Source: Zelonia costaricensis (taxonomy: Eukaryota; Euglenozoa; Kinetoplastea; Trypanosomatida; Trypanosomatidae). Taken from it: a DNA stretch of 36,787 nucleotides. Numbering within the stretch: the first letter of the stretch is position 1; each line of letters opens with the position of its first letter. The stretch lies in NCBI GenBank assembly GCA_030849075.1, contig JASAOO010003292.1, forward strand, positions 1 to 36,787, given 5' to 3'. Position numbers and translations under genes: made by a program. The notes under the pieces were generated by a model. The model was not told the origin of the DNA, did not search any database, and saw nothing but the letters and a program-made list of their open reading frames with translations. Shown here one piece after another: positions 23,931-32,582 of this stretch.

Positions 23931-26900
23931 TCACGCGCCCACAAAGCGCTGCAGCTCGCGCAGGTCGGTCTTGGCCTGGTGCTCCCGCTCCACCGCTGCA
24001 CTCATGCGACTCGCGGCCTCTGTCACGCCTCGTGGCAGCCCGGCGCGCCGCCCAATGGCGACGCCAAAGCTCGACGGCGTCACGCCGCGGCAGGGTTTGT
24101 ACGTGAAGACGAGTGACGGCGTCGTGTCCGCCGGCGCCGACATGCTCGGCGGCGACTCCTCGAAGCCCATGTAGTAGCACCTCACGTCGCGCCCGCCTGT
24201 CGCGCTGTCCGCGGCCTCGGCTGCCTGCTCGGCGTGCGGGGCGAGGTACGGGTCGCACAGGTAGGAGTAGTGCGTGACGAACAGCGTAGTGGCGTGCTGG
24301 TCAAGCAGGTACTCGAGCGTTGCGGCAGCCACGGCGGCGCCGTCGAAGCTGCTCGTGCCGCGGCCCAACTCGTCCATCAAGACGAGCGAGCGAGACAGCG
24401 CGGGGGCCCGCAGGATGCGGCTTGTCTCGTCCATCTCGGACAAGAACGTCGAGGCGCCCTCCAAGATGGAGTCGCTGGCGCCCATGCGGCAGTAGACGCC
24501 GTCGAAGAGCGGCAGCACCGCCGACTCGGCCGGCACCCCGCAGCCGAGCTGCGCGAGCACAACAAAGGTGCCGACCATGCGCATCAGGGCGGACTTGCCG
24601 CCCATGTTCGGCCCCGTCAGCAGCCACGCCCCACCCGCACGCAGACGCACGTTGCAGCTGACGTAGCCGTGCGGCAGCAGCCGGTCCAACACGGGGTGGC
24701 GGCCCTCCGCAATTGCCACGGTCGGCGCCTCCAACGACGCCAGCTTCGCCGCGTCCGCTGGGAGGTCGACCAGGGTGGGCAGGACGTAGCCGTGCTGCTG
24801 CGTCACAGCAGCCAAGGCGCGCAGGGCGTCCAGCGAGGCGAGCGCCTGCACAACCCCGGTCAGCACCGACATTACTGCGGCGTCCATCACCGTGTCGCGC
24901 TGATGCTGCCGCCACGCCGCTGCCGCCGCCAGCGCCAGCCGCTCACAGGCCGCCGTGAGGGCGACGTGCTGCTCCGCGATGACAGGGGTGTGGTAGCGCA
25001 CGTGCGTCTTGATGCGGGTCTGCACGAGCCACGTCGCGGGAACACGGCCGCACTTGCCCACCGGCACGTCGAGGAGGAACGGCGTCCCCGTTACGGTGCG
25101 GTACTCGAGGCCGGGCAGGCCCAGCACACGTCGTGCCGCCTCCAGCTCCGCCTGCAGCGCGGTCTCGGCCCGCTCCCTCGCTTCGATGTGCGCCCGCAGC
25201 CCGTCCGGCACCGGGCGGCCACCCTCCGTGAAGAAGGCGAGCGGCGTCGTTGCCGCACTGCGCAGCGCCGCGCTGTGCGCGCCCACAAGCCGCTCCACCG
25301 CCGGCCCGCGCACCGCGCACAGTAGCTCCGCCAGCAGCGGCGGCGGCGACTGCGGGGCGGCGGCGTCGTCGCAGAGCTGCGCGGCGAGGGCCGCGACGCT
25401 GCGCACCATGCGCAGGAGCCGCACAAACTCCACCACCTGGCAGCGCTCGGCGTGCAGCTTGCCCAGCACCGCCTCGACGTCGCCCAGCCGGACGCACTCC
25501 CGCAGCAGCTCCTCCACCTGCCCCTGGTCGTGGCCAGCGATCAAGTACGCGAGGACCGCCTGCCGGGCGAGGATGTCGCCGCGCTCGCACAGCGGGGCGG
25601 CCAGCCAGCGGCGCAGGCAGCGGGAACCGCACGGCGTCACGCAGTGGTCGAGCAGCCCAACGAGCGAGCCGCGCAGGCCGGCGCTGCTGTGGAACACGTC
25701 CAGGGCCCGCAGCGTGGGACCGGGCAGGTGCAGTCGACGCCCCGACCCCGCCGCCCGGCTGGACGCGGCGGTGCCGGGGTCTGTGCTGGGGCGCGCGCAG
25801 AGGAGGCGGTACACCGTGTCGAGTCGGTACGGCTGCAGATACGCCGCGATCGCGCCGTCGACGTCCTGCCCCGTTGCACAGACGTGGCCCGAGACGCTCA
25901 CGTCCTTGCCGTCCTCCTCCCCGCTGGCAGTGGGGCCGAAGTTGAGTGCCAGCCCGCCGTGCAGCACCGTCGCGTACGCCTCTGGCAGGGCCGCAAGCAG
26001 CGGTGCCGTGCTGCGCGTGCGCGGCGTGGCGTCCCCGGCGAGGTGGCCGTGCGGCCGGGGCGGAGTGGATGGCGGGGGCTGCAGCACGATGAGCTCTGCG
26101 ATGTCGTAGCGCTGCGTGATGTCCTCCAGCTCGAGGGCACCGCGCACCTTGAAGCAGAGGCGGCGCTGCGTCACGAAGCTGACCAGCACCACTTGCAGAG
26201 GCGGCAGCGCAGCCTGGGCCGCCGCCGCGTCGTCGTGAGCGTCGCCGCCCCCAGCCGGGACCAACACCGCAACACGGCCGTCCGCAGGGAAGCGGCACGC
26301 GTTGACGAAGCACAGAAAAAGCTCCGACGCGTCGGTGGTGGGCGATGCGGCCAGCGCCTGCGGTCCAGACCAGCCCGCGCCGTCGCCCTCCCCGCCGTCC
26401 TCCCCGCCCTCCTCGTTCGCGTCCGCGTCGTCTGGCTTGGGTTGCGCCCCGCCGCCGCCGCCGCCGCCGCCCCAGCCCCCGCCTCCGCCGGTGCCGCCGT
26501 TGGTTATGACGCGCTCCGTGGGCAGCAGCGTGCCGCGGCTGTACAGTTGCGAGACGGTGCGCGTGAAGAGGCCGCTCTTGAGCCCATCCGCCGCCCGCAT
26601 CGCCGCCGACTCCTGGTCAGCGAAGCCGACGTGGTACCCCATGGCGACGAGGCGGTGCACGTAGAGGTCGACGCGGGTGTACGGGAAGCTGCTGTACTCG
26701 AAGGGCTGCCCAGGTATGCACATGATGCCGACGCGGCGGCTCACTGCGCGGCTGTCGCTGCCGTAGAACTTCACACGGTACCCACACGCCACCATGAGAA
26801 TCACGTGCGGTGCGACGGACTCCTTTAGCGCCACGACCTGCTGCTCCAGCGGGGTGAGGCTGACGCCGTCGGCCTCGCCCTTGGCGGCGGGGCGGCCGCA

Positions 26901-26960
26901 GAGCACCGCGATGGCGTGGCCCACCGCCTGCCCGTCCTCCTGCCGGCCTCGCTTGCTCAT
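23931..26960 (-). CDS. MSH3: DNA mismatch repair protein MSH3 (MutS homologue), 1009 aa
   Basis: Partner of MSH2 in MutS-beta, which binds insertion/deletion loops (family knowledge). The mismatch-binding domain begins TPLEQQVVALKESVAPHVIL. It is followed by ACGYRVKFYGSDSRAV, which has the MSH3-type Tyr/Lys reading and lacks the Phe-x-Glu of MutS and MSH6, so MSH3 rather than MSH6. The ATPase has Walker A GPNMGGKSALM (about residue 783), the signature EGASTFLSEMDETSRIL, Walker B VLMDELGRGTSSFDG (about 861) and the VTHYSYL switch. A poly-Gly run and an acidic tract (about 155-195) interrupt the region after domain I. No PCNA-binding motif (QxxLxxFF type) is visible in the short N-terminus. The start is the second in-frame Met, next to a typical MSKR start; the upstream codons look like leader. 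Confidence 0.94.
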   Translation of the reverse strand: MSKRGRQEDGQAVGHAIAVLCGRPAAKGEADGVSLTPLEQQVVALKESVAPHVILMVACGYRVKFYGSDSRAVSRRVGIMCIPGQPFEYSSFPYTRVDLYVHRLVAMGYHVGFADQESAAMRAADGLKSGLFTRTVSQLYSRGTLLPTERVITNGGTGGGGGWGGGGGGGGAQPKPDDADANEEGGEDGGEGDGAGWSGPQALAASPTTDASELFLCFVNACRFPADGRVAVLVPAGGGDAHDDAAAAQAALPPLQVVLVSFVTQRRLCFKVRGALELEDITQRYDIAELIVLQPPPSTPPRPHGHLAGDATPRTRSTAPLLAALPEAYATVLHGGLALNFGPTASGEEDGKDVSVSGHVCATGQDVDGAIAAYLQPYRLDTVYRLLCARPSTDPGTAASSRAAGSGRRLHLPGPTLRALDVFHSSAGLRGSLVGLLDHCVTPCGSRCLRRWLAAPLCERGDILARQAVLAYLIAGHDQGQVEELLRECVRLGDVEAVLGKLHAERCQVVEFVRLLRMVRSVAALAAQLCDDAAAPQSPPPLLAELLCAVRGPAVERLVGAHSAALRSAATTPLAFFTEGGRPVPDGLRAHIEARERAETALQAELEAARRVLGLPGLEYRTVTGTPFLLDVPVGKCGRVPATWLVQTRIKTHVRYHTPVIAEQHVALTAACERLALAAAAAWRQHQRDTVMDAAVMSVLTGVVQALASLDALRALAAVTQQHGYVLPTLVDLPADAAKLASLEAPTVAIAEGRHPVLDRLLPHGYVSCNVRLRAGGAWLLTGPNMGGKSALMRMVGTFVVLAQLGCGVPAESAVLPLFDGVYCRMGASDSILEGASTFLSEMDETSRILRAPALSRSLVLMDELGRGTSSFDGAAVAAATLEYLLDQHATTLFVTHYSYLCDPYLAPHAEQAAEAADSATGGRDVRCYYMGFEESPPSMSAPADTTPSLVFTYKPCRGVTPSSFGVAIGRRAGLPRGVTEAASRMSAAVEREHQAKTDLRELQRFVGA
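26448..26498. repeat. GCC-rich run coding poly-Gly in MSH3
   Basis: A GC-only run of near-perfect GCC units (GGC on the gene strand) coding the Gly stretch at about residues 155-171. Confidence 0.85.
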
Positions 26961-28288
26961 CGCAGGACGGAGAGGGCGACGTGTAGCTGGCACACCAGCG
27001 CGCTTGTCAGGAATAGCACAGCCGGCGTTCTATGAGTGTTTATGCGTGCGTGTGTGTATGTGTGGTGCGTGACCGTGTATGAGAGCGTGCGACTGCTGGG
27101 CTCTATGGTGTCTGTGCCGATGGTGTCCTCAGAGGATCGGTAGGCTGGGCACCGTTTTCGGTGCCTGTGTCGTGGGAGGGGGGTGAGAGGGCAGGCGAGC
27201 AGCCCCGTGTGAAGCTGCACCGCGTCACGGGGGCGGCGGGCGGCGGCGGCGAAGGCCGACGAAGCGGAGACAGCGGAGGACGGTAGGGAAAAGGGAGCGG
27301 GGGGACTGCGGTGCTTCGCGTGTGAGACGTGTCTCACAGTAAGCGGGCGGTGGCCACTGTGTGGCGGAGTGACGGGGCAACGCCGGGGTGGTGCTCCGGG
27401 CAGAGGAGCTCCGACCTCGACTGAGCCGGCGCGTCGGCAGCTCTTCTTCACCTCACATCCCGCGCCGTTCGCCGCCGCTCTTGGAGAGAGCACGGCTGTG
27501 CATTCGAGCTTGCGTGTCGCAGTGTTCGTGTGAGTTGTCGCCAGATGTTGTCAGTGCCTGGACGGACAGATGTAAAACGAAGGGAAAGGAACTACTTGCA
27601 AGCGCACCGCGCCGAGGCTGGTGGGCAGAGGCGGCATCAGATGCTTGACGGCTTGCCGCGCGTGCAGGAGGCGGTGGAGAGGGGAGGGAGACAAGGTCGT
27701 CGAGGGTGAGGGAGGCGGTGAACAGGGGCCGCAAGCAGCCTGCTTTGGGGGGGGCAACAGGTGCGGGCACGCGATGCCCCCGAGTCGACCTGACCCGCGC
27801 AAAGGGAAAACCCAAAACGAAGACAGCCCATGAAAGACACACACGGAGGCAACGGCGGGAGAGGCGTGGGAGACGGAGGGAGGAGGGGAAGGGGGGTCGG
27901 CGTACGGCTGAGGCCGCATGGGGAGGCAGACGCACTGCAGCGCCTTCTTACGCACACTCCCCGCGTCCTAGCGGACGTACCCGATCCCCCTCCTCACCCC
28001 GAACTCCCAGCGCAGAAAAGACACAACGACGTAGTACAGACGTCCTTTACATGCGCACGGCGCAGACACGGCGGTGCATGCGGGCGCGAGCCGCGGGTAT
28101 GCACGCGCCCGCACGCACCCTGGATAGCCAGAGGTGTGCGTGAGAGCGCGTAATAGCTCGCCAATACGAAGGGTCTCACGGAGGGGAGCAGGCCGTGCCG
28201 CCACCCGGCGCGGCGAGGCCATGGGGGGCGAGCGGCCCACCACCCGCTCCGTGGCAGGGCGGAGGAGCGCGTCCGTGCGGGGCACCGT
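26961..28288. other. Long spacer (1.3 kb) between the 95-aa gene and MSH3
   Basis: It has the MSH3 leader with a GT-rich block at 27047-27068 and a pyrimidine tract around 27275-27305. A moderately AT-richer patch lies at 27480-27600. Open frames on both strands are Arg/Pro/Ser-rich and unconvincing. Confidence 0.55.
27215..27308 (-). promoter_or_regulatory. Predicted trans-splice site of MSH3
   Basis: A C/T tract around 27262-27308 is followed by the first AG (GGTGCAG) at 27215-27216, giving a leader of about 255 nt. Later AGs are possible. Confidence 0.35.
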
Positions 28289-28576
28289 CTACGACCGCAT
28301 CACCCCGGCGAAGCTCTTCTGCTCCAACAGGTAGGCCTTGAACACCTTGTCCGCGACGAGGTGGTTGCGCACGCCGCGGCGCCGGTCTTCTGCGAGGAGC
28401 CCCTGCAGGTTGCTGTCGAGGTACACGCCTGAGTTGAGCTGCGAGTGCTCGTGCGGCTTGTCGTCCGCCGGGCAGTAGCGGTTGACGAAGCGGGCCTGCT
28501 TTGTGCCCGTCAGCGAGTGCGGCGCCGGCCCATGCGCGTTTACGGGCGGCGCGGCCTCCTCGCTCTCTGGGTGCAT
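28289..28576 (-). CDS. Small unrecognised protein, 95 aa
   Basis: A 95-codon frame that looks like true coding sequence: its composition is not repeat-driven and it has a clean leader signal. It begins MHPESEEAAPPVNAHGPAPH. The core LTGTKQARFVNRYCPADDK is followed by QLNSGVYLDSNLQGLLAEDR, and the C-terminal helix VFKAYLLEQKSFAGVM is hydrophobic-charged. No signal peptide, membrane segment or known motif was seen. A model splice acceptor (CCCTCTCTCGTCACAG in RNA sense) lies 17 nt above the ATG. The in-frame extension upstream is Pro/Leu/Ser-rich and lies before that acceptor, so it is rejected. It sits alone between MSH3 and glutaminyl-tRNA synthetase with long spacers. Function unknown; it may be a kinetoplastid-specific structural or mitochondrial subunit, but this is a guess. 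Confidence 0.72.
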   Translation of the reverse strand: MHPESEEAAPPVNAHGPAPHSLTGTKQARFVNRYCPADDKPHEHSQLNSGVYLDSNLQGLLAEDRRRGVRNHLVADKVFKAYLLEQKSFAGVMRS

Positions 28577-28592
28577 CGACGTGGCGCTTGAC

Positions 28593-28627
28593 CTGTGACG
28601 AGAGAGGGAGGGGGGGAGGAGGAGGTG
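28593..28627 (-). promoter_or_regulatory. Predicted trans-splice site of the 95-aa gene
   Basis: CCTCCTCCTCCCCCCCTCCC then TCTCTCGTCACAG, AG at 28593-28594; a model site, 17 nt above the ATG. Confidence 0.55.
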
Positions 28628-29062
28628 GCGGTGAGGGGCCTTGTGTGGGGCAGCGACTTGGGGCAGCAGGGAGGAGAGCGGGCGCAGCGAGGGAGCTGAG
28701 GGTAGAGCGAAGGAGAGCGCGGAGAGTGAAAGGGGGGAGGGGGGGAGGAGGAACGCCAAACAACTCGCGGCAACTGCCGCATTCGCTCTCTTCCGCTGTC
28801 AAGGCGAGGGCCACCCCGCTGCAAGAGCGCGGGAACCCACGAGAGGCGAGAAGAGTCCCCCCCCCTCCCCCCCCCCTCCCACCACGCAGCGTCACAACTG
28901 CGGCTTGTGGAGCCCCACGTGGGGGCCGCTGTGCGTGCGGGATGGCGGCGCCTGTCCCCCAGCCAGTGGCTTGGCGACGTCTGCTCCAGGCCCCGCTCAG
29001 CCGCACGACCGAGACGGCGGCGAGGGCTGCCGTGTGGCTCACGTGCGCTTGTCCTCCGGCAC

Positions 29063-29064
<2 letters not shown>

Positions 29065-29103
<39 letters not shown>
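29065..29103. repeat. (GT)n run, 39 nt
   Basis: A perfect GT run between GlnRS and the 95-aa gene, 300 nt below the GlnRS stop. Confidence 0.95.
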
Positions 29104-29104
<1 letters not shown>

Positions 29105-29402
29105 CTGGCAACTAGTGCCTTACTTGTGAGATATAAACAGCGATCACACCTGAGAGCGCACATTAGCCAACTCAGCCGCCAGCTCAAACAACCGCGGCGA
29201 GGTGCGGGTCGACTCCGTGGCGAACGCAGCCCCCACACAAGCACGGCCTTCAGACTTCCGCAGACCCTGCACGGGACACGCCGCACCGCCGCGCCGTGTG
29301 CTCCTCAAGACGCACGTTCTCAACAGTCAGTTTCTCATACGGCAGCCCACCCGCGGCCCGCGCAGACGGGCTGCCGACGCAGGAGCGCCGGGGCGGCGGG
29401 GC

Positions 29403-31118
29403 CTACTTCTTGGCCTTCCTCTGGGCGGGCTCGGCCACGGTGGCCTTCCCCTTGTCCTCGCGGAGGCCCAGCACGCGGTTCATGACGAGGTGGTCGGCCG
29501 TGGTGTCGGGATCGACGACGAAGTAGCCGAAGCGCTCCACCTGGATCGACTCGAAGGGCCTCAGCGCCTCCACGCCCCTCTCCGCGTAGCCGTGCGAGAC
29601 GGTCTCGCTCTTCTCATCGATGAACTTGAGAAATTCGGGGTCGATGGCAGCGCGGTCGTCCTTCAGCAGTGGGCTGTACAGCCGCACCTCCACAGGCGTG
29701 CACGCCGTCGCGCTCACCCACGAGATATTTGTCTTGGGCTTGTCCTTGCGCTCGAAGTCGATGTCGACGTGGATGACGGTCGGCTCGCCCTTTGCGTCCA
29801 CCTCGAAGCTCTTGCACACCACGTTGCCGGAGTACTTGAGCCCCACCGCCCGCGGCCCGGGGGCGATGCCGTAGAACTTGTTGTTGTCGTCCACCGTGTG
29901 GAAGTCGCTGCGGTCGATGTAGAAGGTGTCCGTGAAGAGCACACTGCGGTTGCCCAGCTCCGGCTTGCGCGGGTGGTTGGGGCACTCGAAGGCGCGCTCG
30001 CCCTTCCAGTTGTCCACGACGACCTTGATCGGGTCGATGACCATCAGCCGGCGCTCGCAGCGCTCGTCGAGATCCTCGCGCAGGGTGTTCTCCAGCATGG
30101 TGACCTGGATGACATTCATGGACCGGGTGATGCCGACGAGCTCGCAGAAACGGTTGATGGCGGCCGGCGTGTACCCGCGGCGCCGCATGCCCGCCAGCGT
30201 CAGCAGGCGGGGGTCGTCGAAGCCGCGGACGATGCCCTTGCGCACCAGCAAGTTGATCTTGCGCTTGGACAGGAGCGAGCCCGTCACGTTCAGGCGGCTG
30301 AACTCCCACACGTGCGGGCGCCACAGCTTGAGCTCGTCGAGCAGCCAGAAGTAGCTCTCGCGGCGCGTCTCGAACTCGAGGGTGCAGAGGCTGTAGTCGA
30401 TGTCCTCCAGTGAGTCGATGAGGCAGTGGGTGTAGTCGTAGCTGGGGTAGATGCACCACTTGTCCTTGATGTGCGGGTGCTCCACGTACTTGACACGGTA
30501 CGCGATGAAGTCCCGCATGTTCGGGTTGTCGCTCTGCATGTCGCCCTTCACGCGCAGCGTCGCCTCACCCTCGGCGTACCGGCCCTGGCGCATGTGGTTG
30601 AAGAGCAGCAGGTTCTCCTCCACGCTGCGATCGCGCCACGGGCTGTTCTCTCGCAGCTCGCGCTGCTGCTTCAGCTGGTCCGGCGTGCTGTGGTCCACGT
30701 ACGCCTTGCCCGCCTTGATGAGTTCAATCGCGAACGCGTACAGCTGGTCGAAGTAGTCGGAGGAGAAGGTGACGCTGTCCGGCTTCCACCCCATCCACTC
30801 CACCATCTCCGCAATCGCATCGATGTAGACCTGCTCCTCCGCCTCGGGGTTGGTGTCGTCGTAGCGCAGGTAGCACTTGCCGCCGTGTGCGCGGGCGCTG
30901 CCGAAGTTGAGGTTCATGCTCTTGGCATGGCCAATGTGCAGGAAGCCGTTCGGCTCCGGGGGGAAGCGGAAGTACGGCTTGCCGCCCGTCACCGCCTCGT
31001 GGGCGGCGAGGAGCTCCGGTGTGTTCTGGTAGCCCGGCACGGGGCGGCCGCTCTGCAGGATGGACAAGTCGCGCTTCGCCTCCTCCGCGGCACCGGCGGC
31101 AGCGGCGGGGGCGGCCAT
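29403..31118 (-). CDS. GlnRS: Glutaminyl-tRNA synthetase, 571 aa
   Basis: Class I aminoacyl-tRNA synthetase charging tRNA-Gln. The catalytic core starts YFRFPPEPNGFLHIGHAKSM, with HIGH at residues 61-64. The second ATP motif appears as GSLLSKRKINLLV (about residue 280), the eukaryotic MSK-like variant. Between them, LRYDDTNPEAEEQVYIDAI, then YPSYDYTHCLIDSLEDI and CTLEFETRRESYFWLLD are GlnRS-specific. RGFDDPRLLTLAGMRRRGYT follows, and the C-terminal beta-barrel anticodon-binding region includes DIDFERKDKPKTNISWV and FERFGYF-like sequence. The large N-terminal extension of animal GlnRS is absent; a short Ala-rich leader precedes the core. In trypanosomatids one enzyme is thought to serve cytosol and mitochondrion, which import tRNAs (established knowledge, not visible here). 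The ATG is immediately preceded by AG; a better acceptor lies 168 nt up. Confidence 0.97.
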   Translation of the reverse strand: MAAPAAAAGAAEEAKRDLSILQSGRPVPGYQNTPELLAAHEAVTGGKPYFRFPPEPNGFLHIGHAKSMNLNFGSARAHGGKCYLRYDDTNPEAEEQVYIDAIAEMVEWMGWKPDSVTFSSDYFDQLYAFAIELIKAGKAYVDHSTPDQLKQQRELRENSPWRDRSVEENLLLFNHMRQGRYAEGEATLRVKGDMQSDNPNMRDFIAYRVKYVEHPHIKDKWCIYPSYDYTHCLIDSLEDIDYSLCTLEFETRRESYFWLLDELKLWRPHVWEFSRLNVTGSLLSKRKINLLVRKGIVRGFDDPRLLTLAGMRRRGYTPAAINRFCELVGITRSMNVIQVTMLENTLREDLDERCERRLMVIDPIKVVVDNWKGERAFECPNHPRKPELGNRSVLFTDTFYIDRSDFHTVDDNNKFYGIAPGPRAVGLKYSGNVVCKSFEVDAKGEPTVIHVDIDFERKDKPKTNISWVSATACTPVEVRLYSPLLKDDRAAIDPEFLKFIDEKSETVSHGYAERGVEALRPFESIQVERFGYFVVDPDTTADHLVMNRVLGLREDKGKATVAEPAQRKAKK

Positions 31119-31160
31119 CTTCGCCAGGCGAGGGAGGAGGCGCCGGAACGTGGTGTGCGT

Positions 31161-31223
31161 GAGGGGGGAGGGGGAGGGGGAGGGGGGAGGGGGAGGGGGN
31201 GGGGGCGGGGGACGGGGAGGGGG
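31161..31223. repeat. G-rich tract with an undetermined base
   Basis: (GGGGGA)-like units with one N at 31200; C-rich in RNA sense, 43-105 nt above the GlnRS ATG. The DNA could form a G-quadruplex. Confidence 0.85.
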
Positions 31224-31253
31224 ACACACGCGACGAGTCAGGACGCAACAGGC

Positions 31254-31285
31254 GTGTGTGTGTGTGTGTGTGTGTATGTGTGTGT
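31254..31285. repeat. (GT)n run
   Basis: A GT run with one GTAT interruption, directly below the predicted GlnRS acceptor. Confidence 0.9.
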
Positions 31286-31311
31286 CTGTTGGGAGGGGGG
31301 AGGGGGTGAAG
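31286..31311 (-). promoter_or_regulatory. Predicted trans-splice site of GlnRS
   Basis: CCCCCTCCCCCCTCCCAACAG in RNA sense (the AG is at 31286-31287). The 168-nt leader would contain an AC repeat and the long C-rich tract. Confidence 0.45.
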
Positions 31312-31351
31312 GCGTCGCTTGTGGTGTGGCTTCGGTGGGCGGAAAGGGGGG

Positions 31352-31356
<5 letters not shown>

Positions 31357-31383
<27 letters not shown>
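31357..31383. repeat. (GT)n run, 27 nt
   Basis: A second GT run upstream of GlnRS, just above its predicted pyrimidine tract. Confidence 0.9.
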
Positions 31384-32582
31384 CGGTAGACTGGTGAGGC
31401 AATGGTGCCATTGACATGGGAGAGACACAGGGACGCGGGGAGGGAGGGTGGAGAAGAGAAGAGTTCGAGCCCTGGCAGCTCCAGCCAGCGGGCACACGCG
31501 CCGCTGCTCTAGAGGAGCGCCACTGCTGCAGCCCCCCCCCCCTGCTCTGCAGAGAGGGACTGTGCGGACAGCGTCCCATTCAACGCAGGGAGGGAGGGGA
31601 GGGGGGAGTATTATCATCGACCCTCACAACTAACGGAGCTGTGGCACGCCCCGTTGACACATCAATCGCGGACCTGCACTCGAGTGTACTTCACTTTGGG
31701 CTGAACCGTGATGCGAGCACACACGCTTCATCTCTTGCAATTGGCTTTACGAGCACGCACACATGCGTTGGTCAACAGGGGGGAAATGGTAACGGGGTAA
31801 AGGCGGGAGACGGTCGTGATCCGAACACATGCACAGCTCTAGCACTGGCGTGCCTGCAGACGCAGGCGCAAGCACCTGGCTGAGCACTCCCACACACGTC
31901 GCAGTCGTGTGCACACGTTGGCGTCTCGCACAGTGGCGCTGTCAAACAGAAAAGGGTGAAGGCGCGTCGGCGCGCGAGAGCCGTCTTCCTCAGCCTCTCC
32001 CCTCCCCTCCCCTCCCCCCCCCCAACCCTCACCCTCTCCCACCGCTGCCTCTTACGCGTCGGCCCTCGAAATACCAAAGGCGAAGGGCTCCGAGAGCCCG
32101 CAGCACGCCTCGCTGTGTGTCGCCGTCTCCGGCTCGCTCTATGAGTGTGGGCACACCGCCGGCTGCCCGCAACGGCCCGGCATCAACTCGCTTCTTCTTC
32201 AGCTGCCACGCACGGGCACACACGTGGCCAGTGGTGGTGCAGCGGATGATACGCGATGAGGTGGCACGTGGCGGACGGCTGGTGTGCGGCCCTCTATGGG
32301 GTTGACACGCACAACACGGTGGGAGGAGCATCAGTGCAGAGAGCGTGAGGCTAAGGGGGAGGGGCGAGGGGTCGATGACGGTGCGGGGGCAGATGCCTGC
32401 GGCGGGGAAGAGGAGGGAGACGAGGGTTGCCAGCAGCGGGCACAGCGGCGCTCACGTCCCCCGCTCCTTCTCCCGATCACCCGCGCACACCGCCGCGAGT
32501 CACGCACCGCGCAAAAAGGAAACAGCAAAACTAACAAGAGGGAGGGAGGCGACGCCGACGCAGCGGCTGCGGCCCCTCGCGG

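Larger units (their letters stand above)
28577..29402. other. Spacer between GlnRS and the 95-aa gene
   Basis: A model acceptor lies 17 nt from the small gene. It also holds G-runs (28730-28750), C-runs on the plus strand (28857-28879) and a 39-nt GT run. No gene seen. Confidence 0.6.
31119..32582. other. Long spacer (1.5 kb) between PCNA and GlnRS
   Basis: The left part is the GlnRS leader with a long G-rich tract (one undetermined base at 31200) and two GT runs. The block 31620-31900 is less GC-rich than its surroundings. A plus-strand C-rich run lies at 31990-32044. No convincing frame or RNA gene was seen. Confidence 0.55.

Noticed and set aside
25452..26828. A 458-codon plus-strand frame opposite MSH3
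   Set aside because: Antisense shadow of the MSH3 coding sequence.
27968..28285. A 105-codon minus-strand frame just below the 95-aa gene
   Set aside because: Arg/Ala/Pro-rich, no acceptor of its own, overlaps the probable 3' UTR.
31460..31476. tRNA B-box-like sequence (GAGTTCGAGCCCTG)
   Set aside because: No matching A box or cloverleaf stems upstream; chance match.
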